In this document: positions 53,945 through 62,735 of the stretch, in pieces | Position numbering within the stretch: the stretch's first letter is position 1 | Layout of the letters: each line of letters opens with the position of its first letter | Assembly (NCBI RefSeq): GCF_006539565.1 | Contig: NZ_BJNG01000036.1 | Span: 82,155-146,154, forward strand | Reading direction: 5' to 3' | Length of the DNA stretch: 64,000 nucleotides | DNA from: Pseudonocardia hydrocarbonoxydans | GTDB taxonomy: Bacteria; Actinomycetota; Actinomycetes; Mycobacteriales; Pseudonocardiaceae | Position numbers and translations under genes: made by a program | The notes under the pieces: model-generated | Told to the model about the DNA's origin: nothing | Databases searched by the model: none | Seen by the model: the letters and a program-made list of their open reading frames with translations, nothing else

Positions 53945-54050
53945 CGTCCACGCTCGTCCGCAATCGACCGCCTTTGTGCAGCTCGGTTGTCACCCAGTTA
54001 GTCACCCAACGGGTGTTGCCGATCCGTGGTCGATCCGTCGTCGACGTCGT

Positions 54051-54066
54051 ATAGCATAGTCGCTAT
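54051..54066. promoter_or_regulatory. dyad over the toxin start codon
   Basis: ATAGC (54051-54055) and GCTAT (54062-54066) form a dyad with a 6-nt spacer, in a locally AT-rich stretch containing a TATAGCAT -10-like hexamer. It covers the ATG at 54065, as expected for autorepression by a toxin-antitoxin complex. Confidence 0.45.
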
Positions 54067-54415
54067 GTCGTGGGGTACCGTCGAGCTGGAACCGGAGGTC
54101 CGGGACTGGCTCGAGCAGCTACCGACGCAGCAGTTCGCCACGGCGGCGTTCTACATCGACCTGGTGGCGGATCGGGGTCCGCTGCTGGGCGAGCCGTACA
54201 CGCGTCAGCTCGACGGCAAGCTCCGGGAGCTGCGGTTCCATCTGGACGGTCGTCCGACACGGGTGACGTACTGGATCGCGTCGGGTCGGCGGATCGTCCT
54301 GCTCACGGTGTTCGCGAAGACGCGGATGCGGGAGACGGGCGAGGTCGAGCGGGCGCGTCGGGCGATGGCGCGCTGCATGGCGCAGGAGCACACGGTGGAG
54401 GACGACGATGGCTGA
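54065..54415 (+). CDS. HigB/RelE-family toxin
   Basis: A 116-residue protein of the phage-derived Gp49-like (HigB) family, expected to cut mRNA on the ribosome. Seen are VELEPEVRDWLEQLP, GKLRELRFHL, then TRVTYWIASGRRIVLLTVFAKT and the basic helix TGEVERARRAMAR. It precedes its antitoxin and overlaps it by 8 nt, the higBA gene order. ATG at 54065 begins at the first strand. Confidence 0.87.
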   Translation: MSWGTVELEPEVRDWLEQLPTQQFATAAFYIDLVADRGPLLGEPYTRQLDGKLRELRFHLDGRPTRVTYWIASGRRIVLLTVFAKTRMRETGEVERARRAMARCMAQEHTVEDDDG

Positions 54416-54722
54416 TGCGACGGGCGCCGGGCGGGAATCGTGGGCTGCGCTGCGGGATCGCCGGATGGCCGAGCCGGGTGTCGAGGAGGCGTACGAGGCT
54501 GCCCGGTTGGCGTTCGAGCTGGGGGCGGCGGTGCGGGAGCTCCGGCTGGCGCGGGGGTGGAGTCAGGCTGAGCTGGCGTCGGCGGCGGGGATGACGCAGT
54601 CGGCGGTGGCGCGGTTCGAGGCCGGGGGCACTGTGCCGACGTTGCCGGTGCTGGGGCGGATCGCGCGGGCGCTGGACGCAGACCTGACCGTGCGGGTTGC
54701 AGCCCGTCCGGATGTCGCCTGA
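54408..54722 (+). CDS. XRE-family antitoxin (HigA-like)
   Basis: A 104-residue protein. The helix-turn-helix lies at about 40-95 (LRLARGWSQAELASAAGMTQSAVARFEAGG). The N-terminal helix (VEEAYEAARLAFELG) is the likely toxin-binding part. It overlaps the toxin gene and ends within a tRNA-like 3' remnant. A 70-bp copy of its recognition-helix region lies 10 kb upstream at 44738. Confidence 0.88.
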   Translation: MADATGAGRESWAALRDRRMAEPGVEEAYEAARLAFELGAAVRELRLARGWSQAELASAAGMTQSAVARFEAGGTVPTLPVLGRIARALDADLTVRVAARPDVA

Positions 54723-54759
54723 GTCTCGCATCGAGGGTTCGAATCCCCTCAGCTCCACC
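54721..54759 (+). other. tmRNA/tRNA 3'-end remnant, probable attachment-site scar
   Basis: The segment contains GGGTTCGAATCCC (a T-arm) followed by CAGCTCCACC, the acceptor strand typical of ssrA (tmRNA) and a few tRNAs. Nothing upstream can form a D-arm, anticodon arm or 5' acceptor strand, because an antitoxin gene ends here. One T-stem pair is mismatched. Such duplicated 3' ends mark where an integrase inserted an element. The integrase remnant 0.8 kb away supports this. Confidence 0.6.
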
Positions 54760-54893
54760 TACAACGCGGCCTGGGCAGAGGCCCTTCTCTGCGCTGGTGG
54801 CCAGGCCGTTCGTCGTGTTGACGGGCTGTCGCTCGACCATCCGACTGACTACGTCGGTGGACGTGGGCGGGTGCACCAGGTCACGTCCCAGTG

Positions 54894-55175
54894 GTGGCTG
54901 CCCTGCTCGAAGTCCTCGACGTACTCAAGGCCGCCAATGTCGGTGGTCGTGTCCGCACTGCGGCGGAGACGATCTACCAGGCGCTGATCGCGGCCGAGCT
55001 CGCCGACACCATCAGCGCCGGGCTCCATGAACGCACGACGCCACCTACGGCAAGGCCCGAATGAACCACCGGGTCGTATCCCAGGCGGTCGTGATCGCCA
55101 CCGGAGTGCGGGCCGACGGCTGGCGCGAAGTACTCGGGTTCGCCGTCGGTGACAGCGAGGACGGGGCGGTTCACC
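54894..55175 (+). pseudogene. IS256-family transposase remnant
   Basis: The first frame gives AALLEVLDVLKAANVGG and ETIYQALIAAELADTISAGLHERT, the N terminus of IS256-type transposases. At about 55030 it switches frame to DATYGKARMNHRVVSQAVVI and REVLGFAVGDSEDGAV, which belongs to the region around the catalytic DDE core. About 100 residues between these parts and the whole C-terminal half are missing. No terminal inverted repeats were found. Confidence 0.75.
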
Positions 55176-55249
55176 ACTCACATCTGCTCACGAACTGCGG
55201 AACCCGGGTCAAGTCGCCGCTCGGGCGGATGCCGGCGCGACCGGACTCC

Positions 55250-55957
55250 CTACTGAACCGACTCCCGGACGTCATCGGTGAGGCCGGCGAGGATCGCGGC
55301 GAGCCCGGTCGGGTCGGTGAGCTGCGGGACGTGCCCGGTCGCCAGCCGCTCAACGTGGTCGGCGCGCGCCGCCATGGCCTCCTGCGCCTCCGGTGGGATG
55401 GCCCGGTCCTCCTCCAGCACTACGTAGGTCAGCGGGTGCATCGAGGTCGGGGCCGTGCTGGGGACGCCCAGGATGGCGGCCGACGACCACATCAGCGACG
55501 CGTGCCACTCCGGCACCCGGGACGGGTCGAGATCGGCGCAGAGCGCCTGGTGGGCGACCTCGACGTCACCGGTGACCCGCGTGGCGGCAACGTCTGCGGC
55601 CATCTCCATCCACGGCGCCGGATCGGAGCCGAAGAGGTCCATCAGCGACTGGTCCCGCGCCGGTAGGAACGCAGAGACGTAGACGGTGTGGACGACGCCG
55701 GGGTGGTCCGCGAGCTCGGTGACAACCATGCCGCTGTAGGAGTGGCCGACCAGCACCACCGGCCCGCCGGCCTCGTCGACCAGCCGTCGTACCTCGGCGA
55801 CGTCGTCGGGCAGGCCGCCGAGCGTGGCCGGGTCGCGACCGGTACTCGGCAGGTCAGCGACGAGCACGCGGTGTCCCTCCTTCTCCAGGTGCGTAGCCGT
55901 CTCGCCCCAGTACCAGCCGTCGGTGAAGCCGCCGTGCACGAGCACGTAGGTGGTCAT
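55250..55957 (-). CDS. alpha/beta hydrolase
   Basis: A 235-residue hydrolase related to the salicylate-esterase/hydroxynitrile lyase-like group. It starts TYVLVHGGFTDGWYWGETA; the nucleophile motif is VGHSYSGMVV and the C-terminal His lies in LATGHVPQLTDP. AAGGAGG precedes the ATG at 55957. It is divergent from the hydrolase-glycosyltransferase fusion gene, with 95 bp between starts. Confidence 0.87.
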   Translation of the reverse strand: MTTYVLVHGGFTDGWYWGETATHLEKEGHRVLVADLPSTGRDPATLGGLPDDVAEVRRLVDEAGGPVVLVGHSYSGMVVTELADHPGVVHTVYVSAFLPARDQSLMDLFGSDPAPWMEMAADVAATRVTGDVEVAHQALCADLDPSRVPEWHASLMWSSAAILGVPSTAPTSMHPLTYVVLEEDRAIPPEAQEAMAARADHVERLATGHVPQLTDPTGLAAILAGLTDDVRESVQ

Positions 55958-56052
55958 CTCGTCCTCCTTGAGTCGGTGCGCCGCGAGGGTGCGCGCCGGC
56001 GTTGCCGCCGCATTGCAGGGCGGCTGCAACGGCCGCGGGCACCCTGGGCGGC

Positions 56053-58140
56053 ATGCGCGCGCGGTATCCCGACATCGAGGACCACGTCGAGCGGGACGGG
56101 GTGCGGATCGCCTACGAGGTCTACGAGCACCACGGAACACCCACGATCCTGCTGCCGACCTCCCTCCCGCTGGTGCACGCGCGGCAGTGGAAGTGCCAGG
56201 TGCCCTATCTGGCACGGCACTTCCGGGTGGTCACGGTCGACCTCCGGGGCAACGGGCGCAGCGACCGGCCGGCCGGGCCGGCGGCGTACACGATGGAGCA
56301 GGCCGTGGCCGACCTCGTCGCGGTGCTGGACGCGACGGGCACGGGTCGGGCGGTCGTCGTCGGGCTGTCCGGGGGCGCCCGGCAGGCGCTGGACCTTGCG
56401 GCGACCCATCCCGACCGGGTCGCGGGCGTCGTCGCGATCGCACCGACCGTGATGTTCGACGGATCCGACTTCGACGAGGTGCGCGACAGCTACGAGGGCC
56501 CGCACATCGTCAACCGGCACTACATCCGGGACAGCTTCGACGCCTTCGCCCGGTCCTTCCTGGCCGCGTGCAACTCCGAGCCGCATTCGTCGAAGCAGTG
56601 GGAGGACGCCGTCGGCTGGTCGGCGGGCACCACCGCCGAGGTGCTGATCGACTCCATGGTGGGGTTCGGCTTCCCGACGCCCGAGCAGGCCAGCGCAACC
56701 TGCACCCGCGTCCGATGCCCGGTTCTCGTGCTACACGGCAGCGAGGACCTGCTTATCCCGATGTCCGTGGGCGAGGCGGTCGCCGAGTGGACGGGCGGCA
56801 CGCTAGTGACGCTGCCCGGAGCCGGGCACGTCCCGAACACCCGTCACCCGGTGCGGGTGAACCTGCTGCTGCGCGAGTTCGCCGACGCCGTGACCGCCCG
56901 GTCGCGCCCGCCACGGGCGTGGACGCCCGCCCGGTACCGCCGGCCCCGGGCGCTGTTCCTGTCCTCGCCGATCGGGCTCGGGCACGCCCGCCGTGATCTG
57001 GCCATTGCCGACGAGCTGCGGTTGCTGCGCCCGGACGTCGAGATCGAGTGGCTGGCTCAGCACCCCGTCACCGAGCTGCTCGCCGCCAGCGGTGAGCGAG
57101 TGCACCCGGCGTCGCGGCTGCTCACGAGCGAGGCCGGGCACATCGAGGGCGAGGCGGGCGAGCACGACCTGCCCGCGTTCCAGGCGCTGCGGTCGATGGA
57201 CGAGATCCTGCTCGCGAACTTCCACGTCCTCGCCGAGGTCGCGCAGACCGAGCACCACGACCTGTGGGTGGGCGACGAAGCCTGGGAGCTCGACCACTTC
57301 CTGCACGAGAACCCCGAGCTCAAGTCGGCGGCCTACGCGTGGCTGACCGACTTCGTGGGCTACCTGCCGATGCCCGAGGGCGGCGACCGCGAGGCCGAGC
57401 TGACCGCCGACTACAACGCGCAGATGCTGGAGCAGGTGCGGCGCTTCCCGCGGCTGCGCGACCGCGCGCTGTTCGTCGGCGACGTCGAGGACGTGGTGGC
57501 GTGCCCGTTCGGTCCCGGCCTGCCGTCCATCGCGGAGTGGACGGCGGCGCACTACACGTTCCCGGGATACGTCACCGGGTTCACCCCGATCGAGGACCGC
57601 GACCGAGACGGGATCCGCGACGAGCTGGGCTGGCACCCGGACGAGCGGGTCTGCCTGGTCACCGCGGGCGGCACCGGTATCGGCCTGCCGCTGCTGCGCC
57701 GGGTCGTCGCGGCCCTGCCGGCGGCCCGGCGCGTGCTGCCGGACCTGCGGATGGTGGTCGTGACGGGCCCGCGGATCGACCCGGAGTGCGTGCCGCCCGC
57801 GTCCGGGCTGGAGGTGCACGGCTGGGTGCCGGACCTGTACCGGCGGCTCGCCGCCTGCGACGTCGCGATCACCCACGGCGGGCTCACCACGACGATGGAG
57901 CTCACGGCGAACCGCCGCCCGTTCCTCTACGTCCCGCTGCGCCGGCACTTCGAGCAGAACCTGCACGTCCCACACCGGCTGGCCCGATACGGGGCCGGTC
58001 GCCGGCTGGACTGGGACGAGCTGACCCCGGACGCGTTGGCCGCCGCGATCGCCGCCGAGATCGGCCGGGAGGTCAACTACGCGCCGGTCGATCCCGGTGG
58101 CGCGGCCCGCGCCGCGGCGCGGCTGGCCGAGCTGCTGTGA
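56053..58140 (+). CDS. alpha/beta hydrolase - glycosyltransferase fusion protein
   Basis: A 695-residue two-domain protein. Residues 1-285 are an alpha/beta hydrolase: TVDLRGNGRS, nucleophile Ser106 in GLSGGARQ, acid in HGSEDLL and base in GAGHVPNT. Residues 295-695 are a GT-B glycosyltransferase of the MGT/UGT type: SSPIGLGHARRDLAIADEL at the N-terminal domain and, at about 605-625, ITHGGLTTTMELTANRRP in the nucleotide-sugar site. It is in one frame with a Pro/Arg linker (about 285-297), so it looks like a real fusion. The acceptor is unknown. The 3' end overlaps the SARP gene by 64 nt. Confidence 0.82.
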   Translation: MRARYPDIEDHVERDGVRIAYEVYEHHGTPTILLPTSLPLVHARQWKCQVPYLARHFRVVTVDLRGNGRSDRPAGPAAYTMEQAVADLVAVLDATGTGRAVVVGLSGGARQALDLAATHPDRVAGVVAIAPTVMFDGSDFDEVRDSYEGPHIVNRHYIRDSFDAFARSFLAACNSEPHSSKQWEDAVGWSAGTTAEVLIDSMVGFGFPTPEQASATCTRVRCPVLVLHGSEDLLIPMSVGEAVAEWTGGTLVTLPGAGHVPNTRHPVRVNLLLREFADAVTARSRPPRAWTPARYRRPRALFLSSPIGLGHARRDLAIADELRLLRPDVEIEWLAQHPVTELLAASGERVHPASRLLTSEAGHIEGEAGEHDLPAFQALRSMDEILLANFHVLAEVAQTEHHDLWVGDEAWELDHFLHENPELKSAAYAWLTDFVGYLPMPEGGDREAELTADYNAQMLEQVRRFPRLRDRALFVGDVEDVVACPFGPGLPSIAEWTAAHYTFPGYVTGFTPIEDRDRDGIRDELGWHPDERVCLVTAGGTGIGLPLLRRVVAALPAARRVLPDLRMVVVTGPRIDPECVPPASGLEVHGWVPDLYRRLAACDVAITHGGLTTTMELTANRRPFLYVPLRRHFEQNLHVPHRLARYGAGRRLDWDELTPDALAAAIAAEIGREVNYAPVDPGGAARAAARLAELL

Positions 58141-61100
58141 CGTCGGGCGCCGGAGACCGCTGCGGCCGCGCGCTCGGCGAGGTGCGGCATGCCGTGGCGG
58201 CGCGCGAGCTCGCCCGCGCGGTGCCGCAGGCGTTTGGCCTCGACGTGCTCGCCGAGCTCGGCGAGGGCCGCGGCGTCCTCCAGCTCGCCGGCGGTCAGCC
58301 AAGGGATCCAGCCCGTGCGCCGGGCCGCGGTGAGCAGCGGAGCCAGCACCACCCGCGCTCGGCGGGGCTCGCCGCGCTGCCGCCACGCCCGGGCGACCGT
58401 GAGGTAGGTGTCGCCACCCGCGAGCCACGCCGAGCCCGCCGGTGCGCGGATCCGGCCGAGCAGCGCGTCGGCGGCTTCCAGCACCTCGGGCGAGCCGGTG
58501 GCCTGCGCCAGCGGCGCGAGACTGCGCAGCAGGTAGGCCTCCGTTCCGCCGCGGCGCGCGGCCGTCTCCGCCTCACGGAGCAGCACGGTCGCCTCCGCGA
58601 CCTCGCCCAGCTCCAGCAGTGTGGACGCGAGCAGCGCATGCGCCGTCGGCAACCACCAGTCGTGTGGTGCGGCGCGGGCCAGCCGGGTCGCCTGCCGGCC
58701 CAGTTCGACGGCCTCGGCGTACCGGCCGCGCAGCCGTTCCACCCAGCCGCGATGGGCGACGATCCACACCTCCGGCGCGCGGGGGCCACTTCGCCGGTTG
58801 ATCGCCAGCGCGTCGTCGATGCGCGCGATCGCGGTGTCCCAGTCCGCGGCGGCCACCGCCGGCAACGCCGACTCGAACACGGCCCAGTGGAGCAGGTGCA
58901 GCCTGCCCTGGCGACGCAGCAGCGGTTCCAGCTCGGCGAGCACCGGGGCGAGCCGTTCGGTCTCGCCGAGGTAGGCGTAGGCGGTCTTCAGCCCGTCGAG
59001 GCCACCGGCGAGCGCTTCCTCGTTCCGCCCCGCCCGGCCCGCCGCGACAGCGCGCCGACCCAGCTCGATCGCCTCGGCGAAACGCAGCCGGTTGGCCGCG
59101 AGGATCGCCTGGCCGCCGAGGAGATCGGCCTGCGCCGCCTTGTCGTCGAACTCGTGGGCGATGCGGACCCCGGTCGCGAGCTGCTGCTCGAGCTCCTGAG
59201 CCGGAACGACCGGGGCGAGGTCACTGAGGTAGCGACGGAGCGCGGTCATCTCCAGGCGCCGCTCTCCCGCCGCCCGGAAGTGGTCGACGCCCGCGCGCAC
59301 ATCGTGCAGTGCGGGTTCGAAGTCCGCGAGCGACTCGCACGCGCGCGACCGGGCGAGGTGGATGCGACCGGTGAGGACCGGGTCGTCCGCGGGTACGGCG
59401 GCGACGGCTCGGTCCAGCAACGCGCGGGCGTCGGCGGACGCGAACCGGGCGAGCGCGTCCTCCCCCGCGGCAAGCCACGCCCGGGCCGCGCGAGGGCGAT
59501 CACCGAGCGCCTCGGCATGGCCGGCGAGGGCCTCCGGCCGGTCTGCGAGAAGATCGGCCGCCCGGTGGTGGTGGGCGAGGCGGGTGGGCGTCGGCGTCGT
59601 CGCGTAGAGCGCCTCGTGGAGGAGGTCGTTGGCGAACTCATACTCCGCCCCGACCGCCACGAGCAGCCGTGCCGCCGCGGCCTCCTCGCACAGGTGGACG
59701 ACCGTCGGAGCCGGCAGTTCGAGCATCGCGGCGACGAGGTCAGGGCTGACCGCCGTTCCGAGCACGGCGCCGGCCCGCAGCATTCGCTCGATGTCCGACC
59801 CGGCGCGCCGCAGCCGGGCCAGGATCGCGGCCTGGAGCGACTCGGGGACGCCGTGCTCGCCGGCCGCGAGCGCACGCAGGCATTCGACGACGAACAGGGT
59901 GTGTCCGCGGGTGCGGCGCAGGACATCCTCGCCGCGTCGCGCCGCGCCGGCCCGGGCGGCCAGCAATGCGACGGCGTCCGGGCCCAGCGGGCCGACCTCG
60001 ACCCGGTCGGTCACCTCGGCGAGCGCGTCGAGCGCGGCGGCGCCCTCCTCGGTGCGGACCGTGGCCAGAGCGAGCAGCCGCGTGCCGGCCGAGCGACGCG
60101 CCAGGTGGTGCAGCAGTTCGACCGTGGCGACCCCGGCGTTGTGCAGGTCGTCGAGAAGCAGCAGCACGGGCGCCGTGGCCGCCAGCCCGTGAACCGCGTC
60201 GCGGACGGCGTCCAGCGCCCGCGAGCGCGCCATCTCCGGGCTGCCGAGCGGCGGTTCGGGCTCACCGAGCACCCCGGCCGCATCAGAGAGCATGCCGGCC
60301 AGCACTCCGGCAGCGGGCCCGGCCAGCCGGCGGGCCTGCGGCGCGGGCCGGCTGAGCAACGCGGGCCCCAATGCGTCGAGCACCGGCCGCAGGAACAGCG
60401 ACCGCTCCGCGGCGTAGCAGCGCGCACGCAGCACCAGCCCGCCGGTACCGACCGCGAATGCGGCGGCGGCCTCGGCCAGCGTGGTCTTGCCGATCCCGGC
60501 CTCGCCGGTGACCAGGACGGTGCGCGCGTCGCCCACCACCGCCGCCTCCCAGGCTGTCGCGAGGACGGCGAGCTCGGCGTCGCGGCCGGCGGGTGCTCTC
60601 GGCGGGGCGGCGGCCACCGTTCGGCGCGCCGGCGCCGGGGTGCGCCCATGCAGGATCGCGACGTGCAGCGCGCGGGTGTGCTCGTCGGGATCGACGCCGA
60701 GTTCCTCGGCGAGCGCGGATCGGAGCCGTTCGTACACCGCGAGGGCGCGGTCCTGCTCGCCGGCCGCGTCGTGGGCGGCCATCAGCAGGCGGTGCGCGCA
60801 CTCGTCGAGCGGGTCGACCATGACGGCTGCGCGTCCGGCGGTGATGGCGACGGCCGGGTCGTCGGCGGCCGTCGCGGCCTCGGCGAGCAGATGACGCAGC
60901 GTCCGCAGCAGAGCTGTGACCTCCCCGCGCAGGTCGAGCACCCAGCCGGCCTCCGGCGACCCGACGAGCGCCCGGCCGTCGCCGAGCAGCTCGACGCCAC
61001 GGCGCGCCGCGGCCGCCGCCAGCGCGGCCCGTCCGGCCCGAAGCTGTCGGGTCCCTTCGCGGGAGAGGCTCACGGCGTCCGCGATGTCGGTGCGGACGTC

Positions 61101-61376
61101 CGGTCCGAGCCGGTAGCCGTCCCGCCCGCCGAGCACAGCCGCTGGACCGAGCGCGGCGCGCAGCCGGCTGACGAGCGTCGCGACGTCGTTCGCCGGCCTG
61201 GCGGGCAATGTGTCCGCCCACAGCGCCTCGACCAGGTCGGCTGCGGCGAGAACCGCTCCGTCCGCCGCGGCGAGCCGGGCGAGCAGCAGCCGGGCCTTGC
61301 GTCCGACGACGACCACCGGCTCGTCCCCGCGCGTCACCTCCAAGACGCCGCACAGGCGGACCATGACGATGTCCAC
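58077..61376 (-). CDS. SARP-type regulator with AAA and TPR regions
   Basis: A 1099-residue AfsR-like regulator. An OmpR-type winged helix comes first (RLCGVLEVTRGDEPVVV ... ALGPAAVLGGRDGYRLG, about 1-95). The BTAD domain follows (about 100-245; HRLLMAAHDAAGEQDRALAVY ... LGVDPDEHT). An AAA/NTPase domain has P-loop TGEAGIGKTT (about 290) and LLLLDDLHNAG. TPR-like repeats fill the last ~450 residues. The GTG start at 61376 has GGGGAGG before it. SARPs activate secondary-metabolite genes; flanking hydrolase/glycosyltransferase genes are likely targets. Confidence 0.9.
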   Translation of the reverse strand: MDIVMVRLCGVLEVTRGDEPVVVVGRKARLLLARLAAADGAVLAAADLVEALWADTLPARPANDVATLVSRLRAALGPAAVLGGRDGYRLGPDVRTDIADAVSLSREGTRQLRAGRAALAAAAARRGVELLGDGRALVGSPEAGWVLDLRGEVTALLRTLRHLLAEAATAADDPAVAITAGRAAVMVDPLDECAHRLLMAAHDAAGEQDRALAVYERLRSALAEELGVDPDEHTRALHVAILHGRTPAPARRTVAAAPPRAPAGRDAELAVLATAWEAAVVGDARTVLVTGEAGIGKTTLAEAAAAFAVGTGGLVLRARCYAAERSLFLRPVLDALGPALLSRPAPQARRLAGPAAGVLAGMLSDAAGVLGEPEPPLGSPEMARSRALDAVRDAVHGLAATAPVLLLLDDLHNAGVATVELLHHLARRSAGTRLLALATVRTEEGAAALDALAEVTDRVEVGPLGPDAVALLAARAGAARRGEDVLRRTRGHTLFVVECLRALAAGEHGVPESLQAAILARLRRAGSDIERMLRAGAVLGTAVSPDLVAAMLELPAPTVVHLCEEAAAARLLVAVGAEYEFANDLLHEALYATTPTPTRLAHHHRAADLLADRPEALAGHAEALGDRPRAARAWLAAGEDALARFASADARALLDRAVAAVPADDPVLTGRIHLARSRACESLADFEPALHDVRAGVDHFRAAGERRLEMTALRRYLSDLAPVVPAQELEQQLATGVRIAHEFDDKAAQADLLGGQAILAANRLRFAEAIELGRRAVAAGRAGRNEEALAGGLDGLKTAYAYLGETERLAPVLAELEPLLRRQGRLHLLHWAVFESALPAVAAADWDTAIARIDDALAINRRSGPRAPEVWIVAHRGWVERLRGRYAEAVELGRQATRLARAAPHDWWLPTAHALLASTLLELGEVAEATVLLREAETAARRGGTEAYLLRSLAPLAQATGSPEVLEAADALLGRIRAPAGSAWLAGGDTYLTVARAWRQRGEPRRARVVLAPLLTAARRTGWIPWLTAGELEDAAALAELGEHVEAKRLRHRAGELARRHGMPHLAERAAAAVSGARRHSSSASRAAARAAPPGSTGA

Positions 61377-61861
61377 GGGGCCTCCCCGAGGTCGATGCTC
61401 GACGTGTTCTCTCACGTTGGAGCGACCGGACACAAGCGCGTCATCGTCGCGGTCGGTCGACCGATCTTCGCCTCCCGGGCGGCCGCCACGCGTCGGCGAT
61501 CGCCGGCCGCGCGGTCGCGACCTGCCGCCTCTTCGGGTTCGATGCTGGTCGCCGGAACCGGTCGCCGGACGATGCGGCGAAGAGGACCCGATTGGCGTCA
61601 GAGATCTCGGGTGGGCCGAGTCGATCTCCAGCGGCGCGAGTACTGCTTCGGCGATCGTCCCGGCCGGGTTCCTCAGCATCACCGCCCGCGCCGATTCGTC
61701 GTCCCGGAGCCCCTGATCCGTGGTGACAGAACTCAGCGCGGGACGGGAAGACCTCCCAGGAGCTCGCCGCCCACCTGACGATCAGCCGAAGCGAACAGCC
61801 TGGACAAACGCGAGTTGCGTGACCGCGTCGACCTCATCGAGCCATGACCCGACGCGGGGCC
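61377..61861. other. 485-bp region without a recognisable gene
   Basis: It carries the SARP promoter and lies between two genes read leftward. The stretch 61740-61860 (TSQELAAHLTIS in one frame) faintly recalls a helix-turn-helix fragment, but this is too short to call. No repeat or operator stands out. Confidence 0.35.
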
Positions 61862-62704
61862 TCACCGGACACCGCGACCCCCACCGGGCAATGGGTGGCG
61901 GGTCAGGAAGTCGGCGAGCACGCGAGCGACGTCGGCGGCGTGCGTGAGCGCGAGGTTGTGGTCGGCGCCCTCGATCGTCCGGATCTCGGCGTGCGGGATC
62001 CAGTCCCGGACGAGCCCGCGCACCTCGTCGAACCACCGGCCACTCGCGCTCCCGCCTACGTACAGGACGGGCGCGCGGATGCGCGCGGCGTCCGCGGCGC
62101 CGAACGACCAGGACAGCAGGGCCGCAGCGTCGGAGTCGAAGAACGTCGCCGCGTCCCGGGTCATCTGGGCCACGGCACCGGGCACGACCCGCTCGACCTC
62201 GCAACGCCAGCCGGGCCCGAGCAGGAGGGTCTGGAAGCGGTCGAGCGCCGCCACGGGGCCGTGTACCGCGCGGTGTCGGGCGAGCTCCGCGTTCGCCGCG
62301 CGGAACGCCGCGGAACTCGCCACGTGCACGGGTGGGGCGTCCAGCAGAGAGAGGCTGTGCACGCGGCCGGGTGCGTCCGCCGCCAGCTGCATCGCGATCG
62401 CCGCGCTGTAGGAGAGACCGACGACGTGGGCGCGACCGATGTCGAGCGCGTCGAGCAGCGACACGCAGTCGGCGGCCTCGCCGGTGATCGGGTGGACGCC
62501 ACCGACGGCACTGCTCCCCGCGTAGCCGCGGCGGTGCGACCGGAGGCGCCGGAAGCCCGCGAGCGCGGGCTCCCGGCACAGCGGGAGGAACTCGTCGGCC
62601 AGCAGCGCGGTCTGGATGAGCAGCACGGGTGCACCGGCCCCCTCGGCGATCACCTCGATCCGGGCGCCGTCGACCGGGACCGGTGTCGTGTCGATGTTCT
62701 GCAC
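61862..62704 (-). CDS. alpha/beta hydrolase
   Basis: A 280-residue hydrolase. The nucleophile elbow is VGLSYSAAIAM, the acid region VLYVGGSASG and the base in EGADHNLALTHAADV. RLRSHRRGYAGSS replaces the common DxRGhGxS strand. Its layout resembles the hydrolase half of the fusion protein at 56053, and the divergent gene next to it is a truncated version of that fusion's glycosyltransferase half. GTG at 62704 has AGGAG five nt upstream. Confidence 0.83.
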   Translation of the reverse strand: MQNIDTTPVPVDGARIEVIAEGAGAPVLLIQTALLADEFLPLCREPALAGFRRLRSHRRGYAGSSAVGGVHPITGEAADCVSLLDALDIGRAHVVGLSYSAAIAMQLAADAPGRVHSLSLLDAPPVHVASSAAFRAANAELARHRAVHGPVAALDRFQTLLLGPGWRCEVERVVPGAVAQMTRDAATFFDSDAAALLSWSFGAADAARIRAPVLYVGGSASGRWFDEVRGLVRDWIPHAEIRTIEGADHNLALTHAADVARVLADFLTRHPLPGGGRGVR

Positions 62705-62735
62705 AGCACTCCTCCTGTGATCTCCTCGGCCGTGG

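Noticed and set aside
54721..54759. Complete tRNA or tmRNA gene
   Set aside because: Only the T-arm and 3' acceptor are present; the upstream sequence codes for the antitoxin and cannot form the other arms.
57264..61778. Open frame of 1504 codons on the plus strand
   Set aside because: It is antisense to the SARP gene and part of the glycosyltransferase gene. Its translation is low-complexity, and the opposite strand has clear domains.
61740..61860. Helix-turn-helix gene fragment (TSQELAAHLTIS)
   Set aside because: Too short, no second conserved block in any frame, so chance similarity is as likely.
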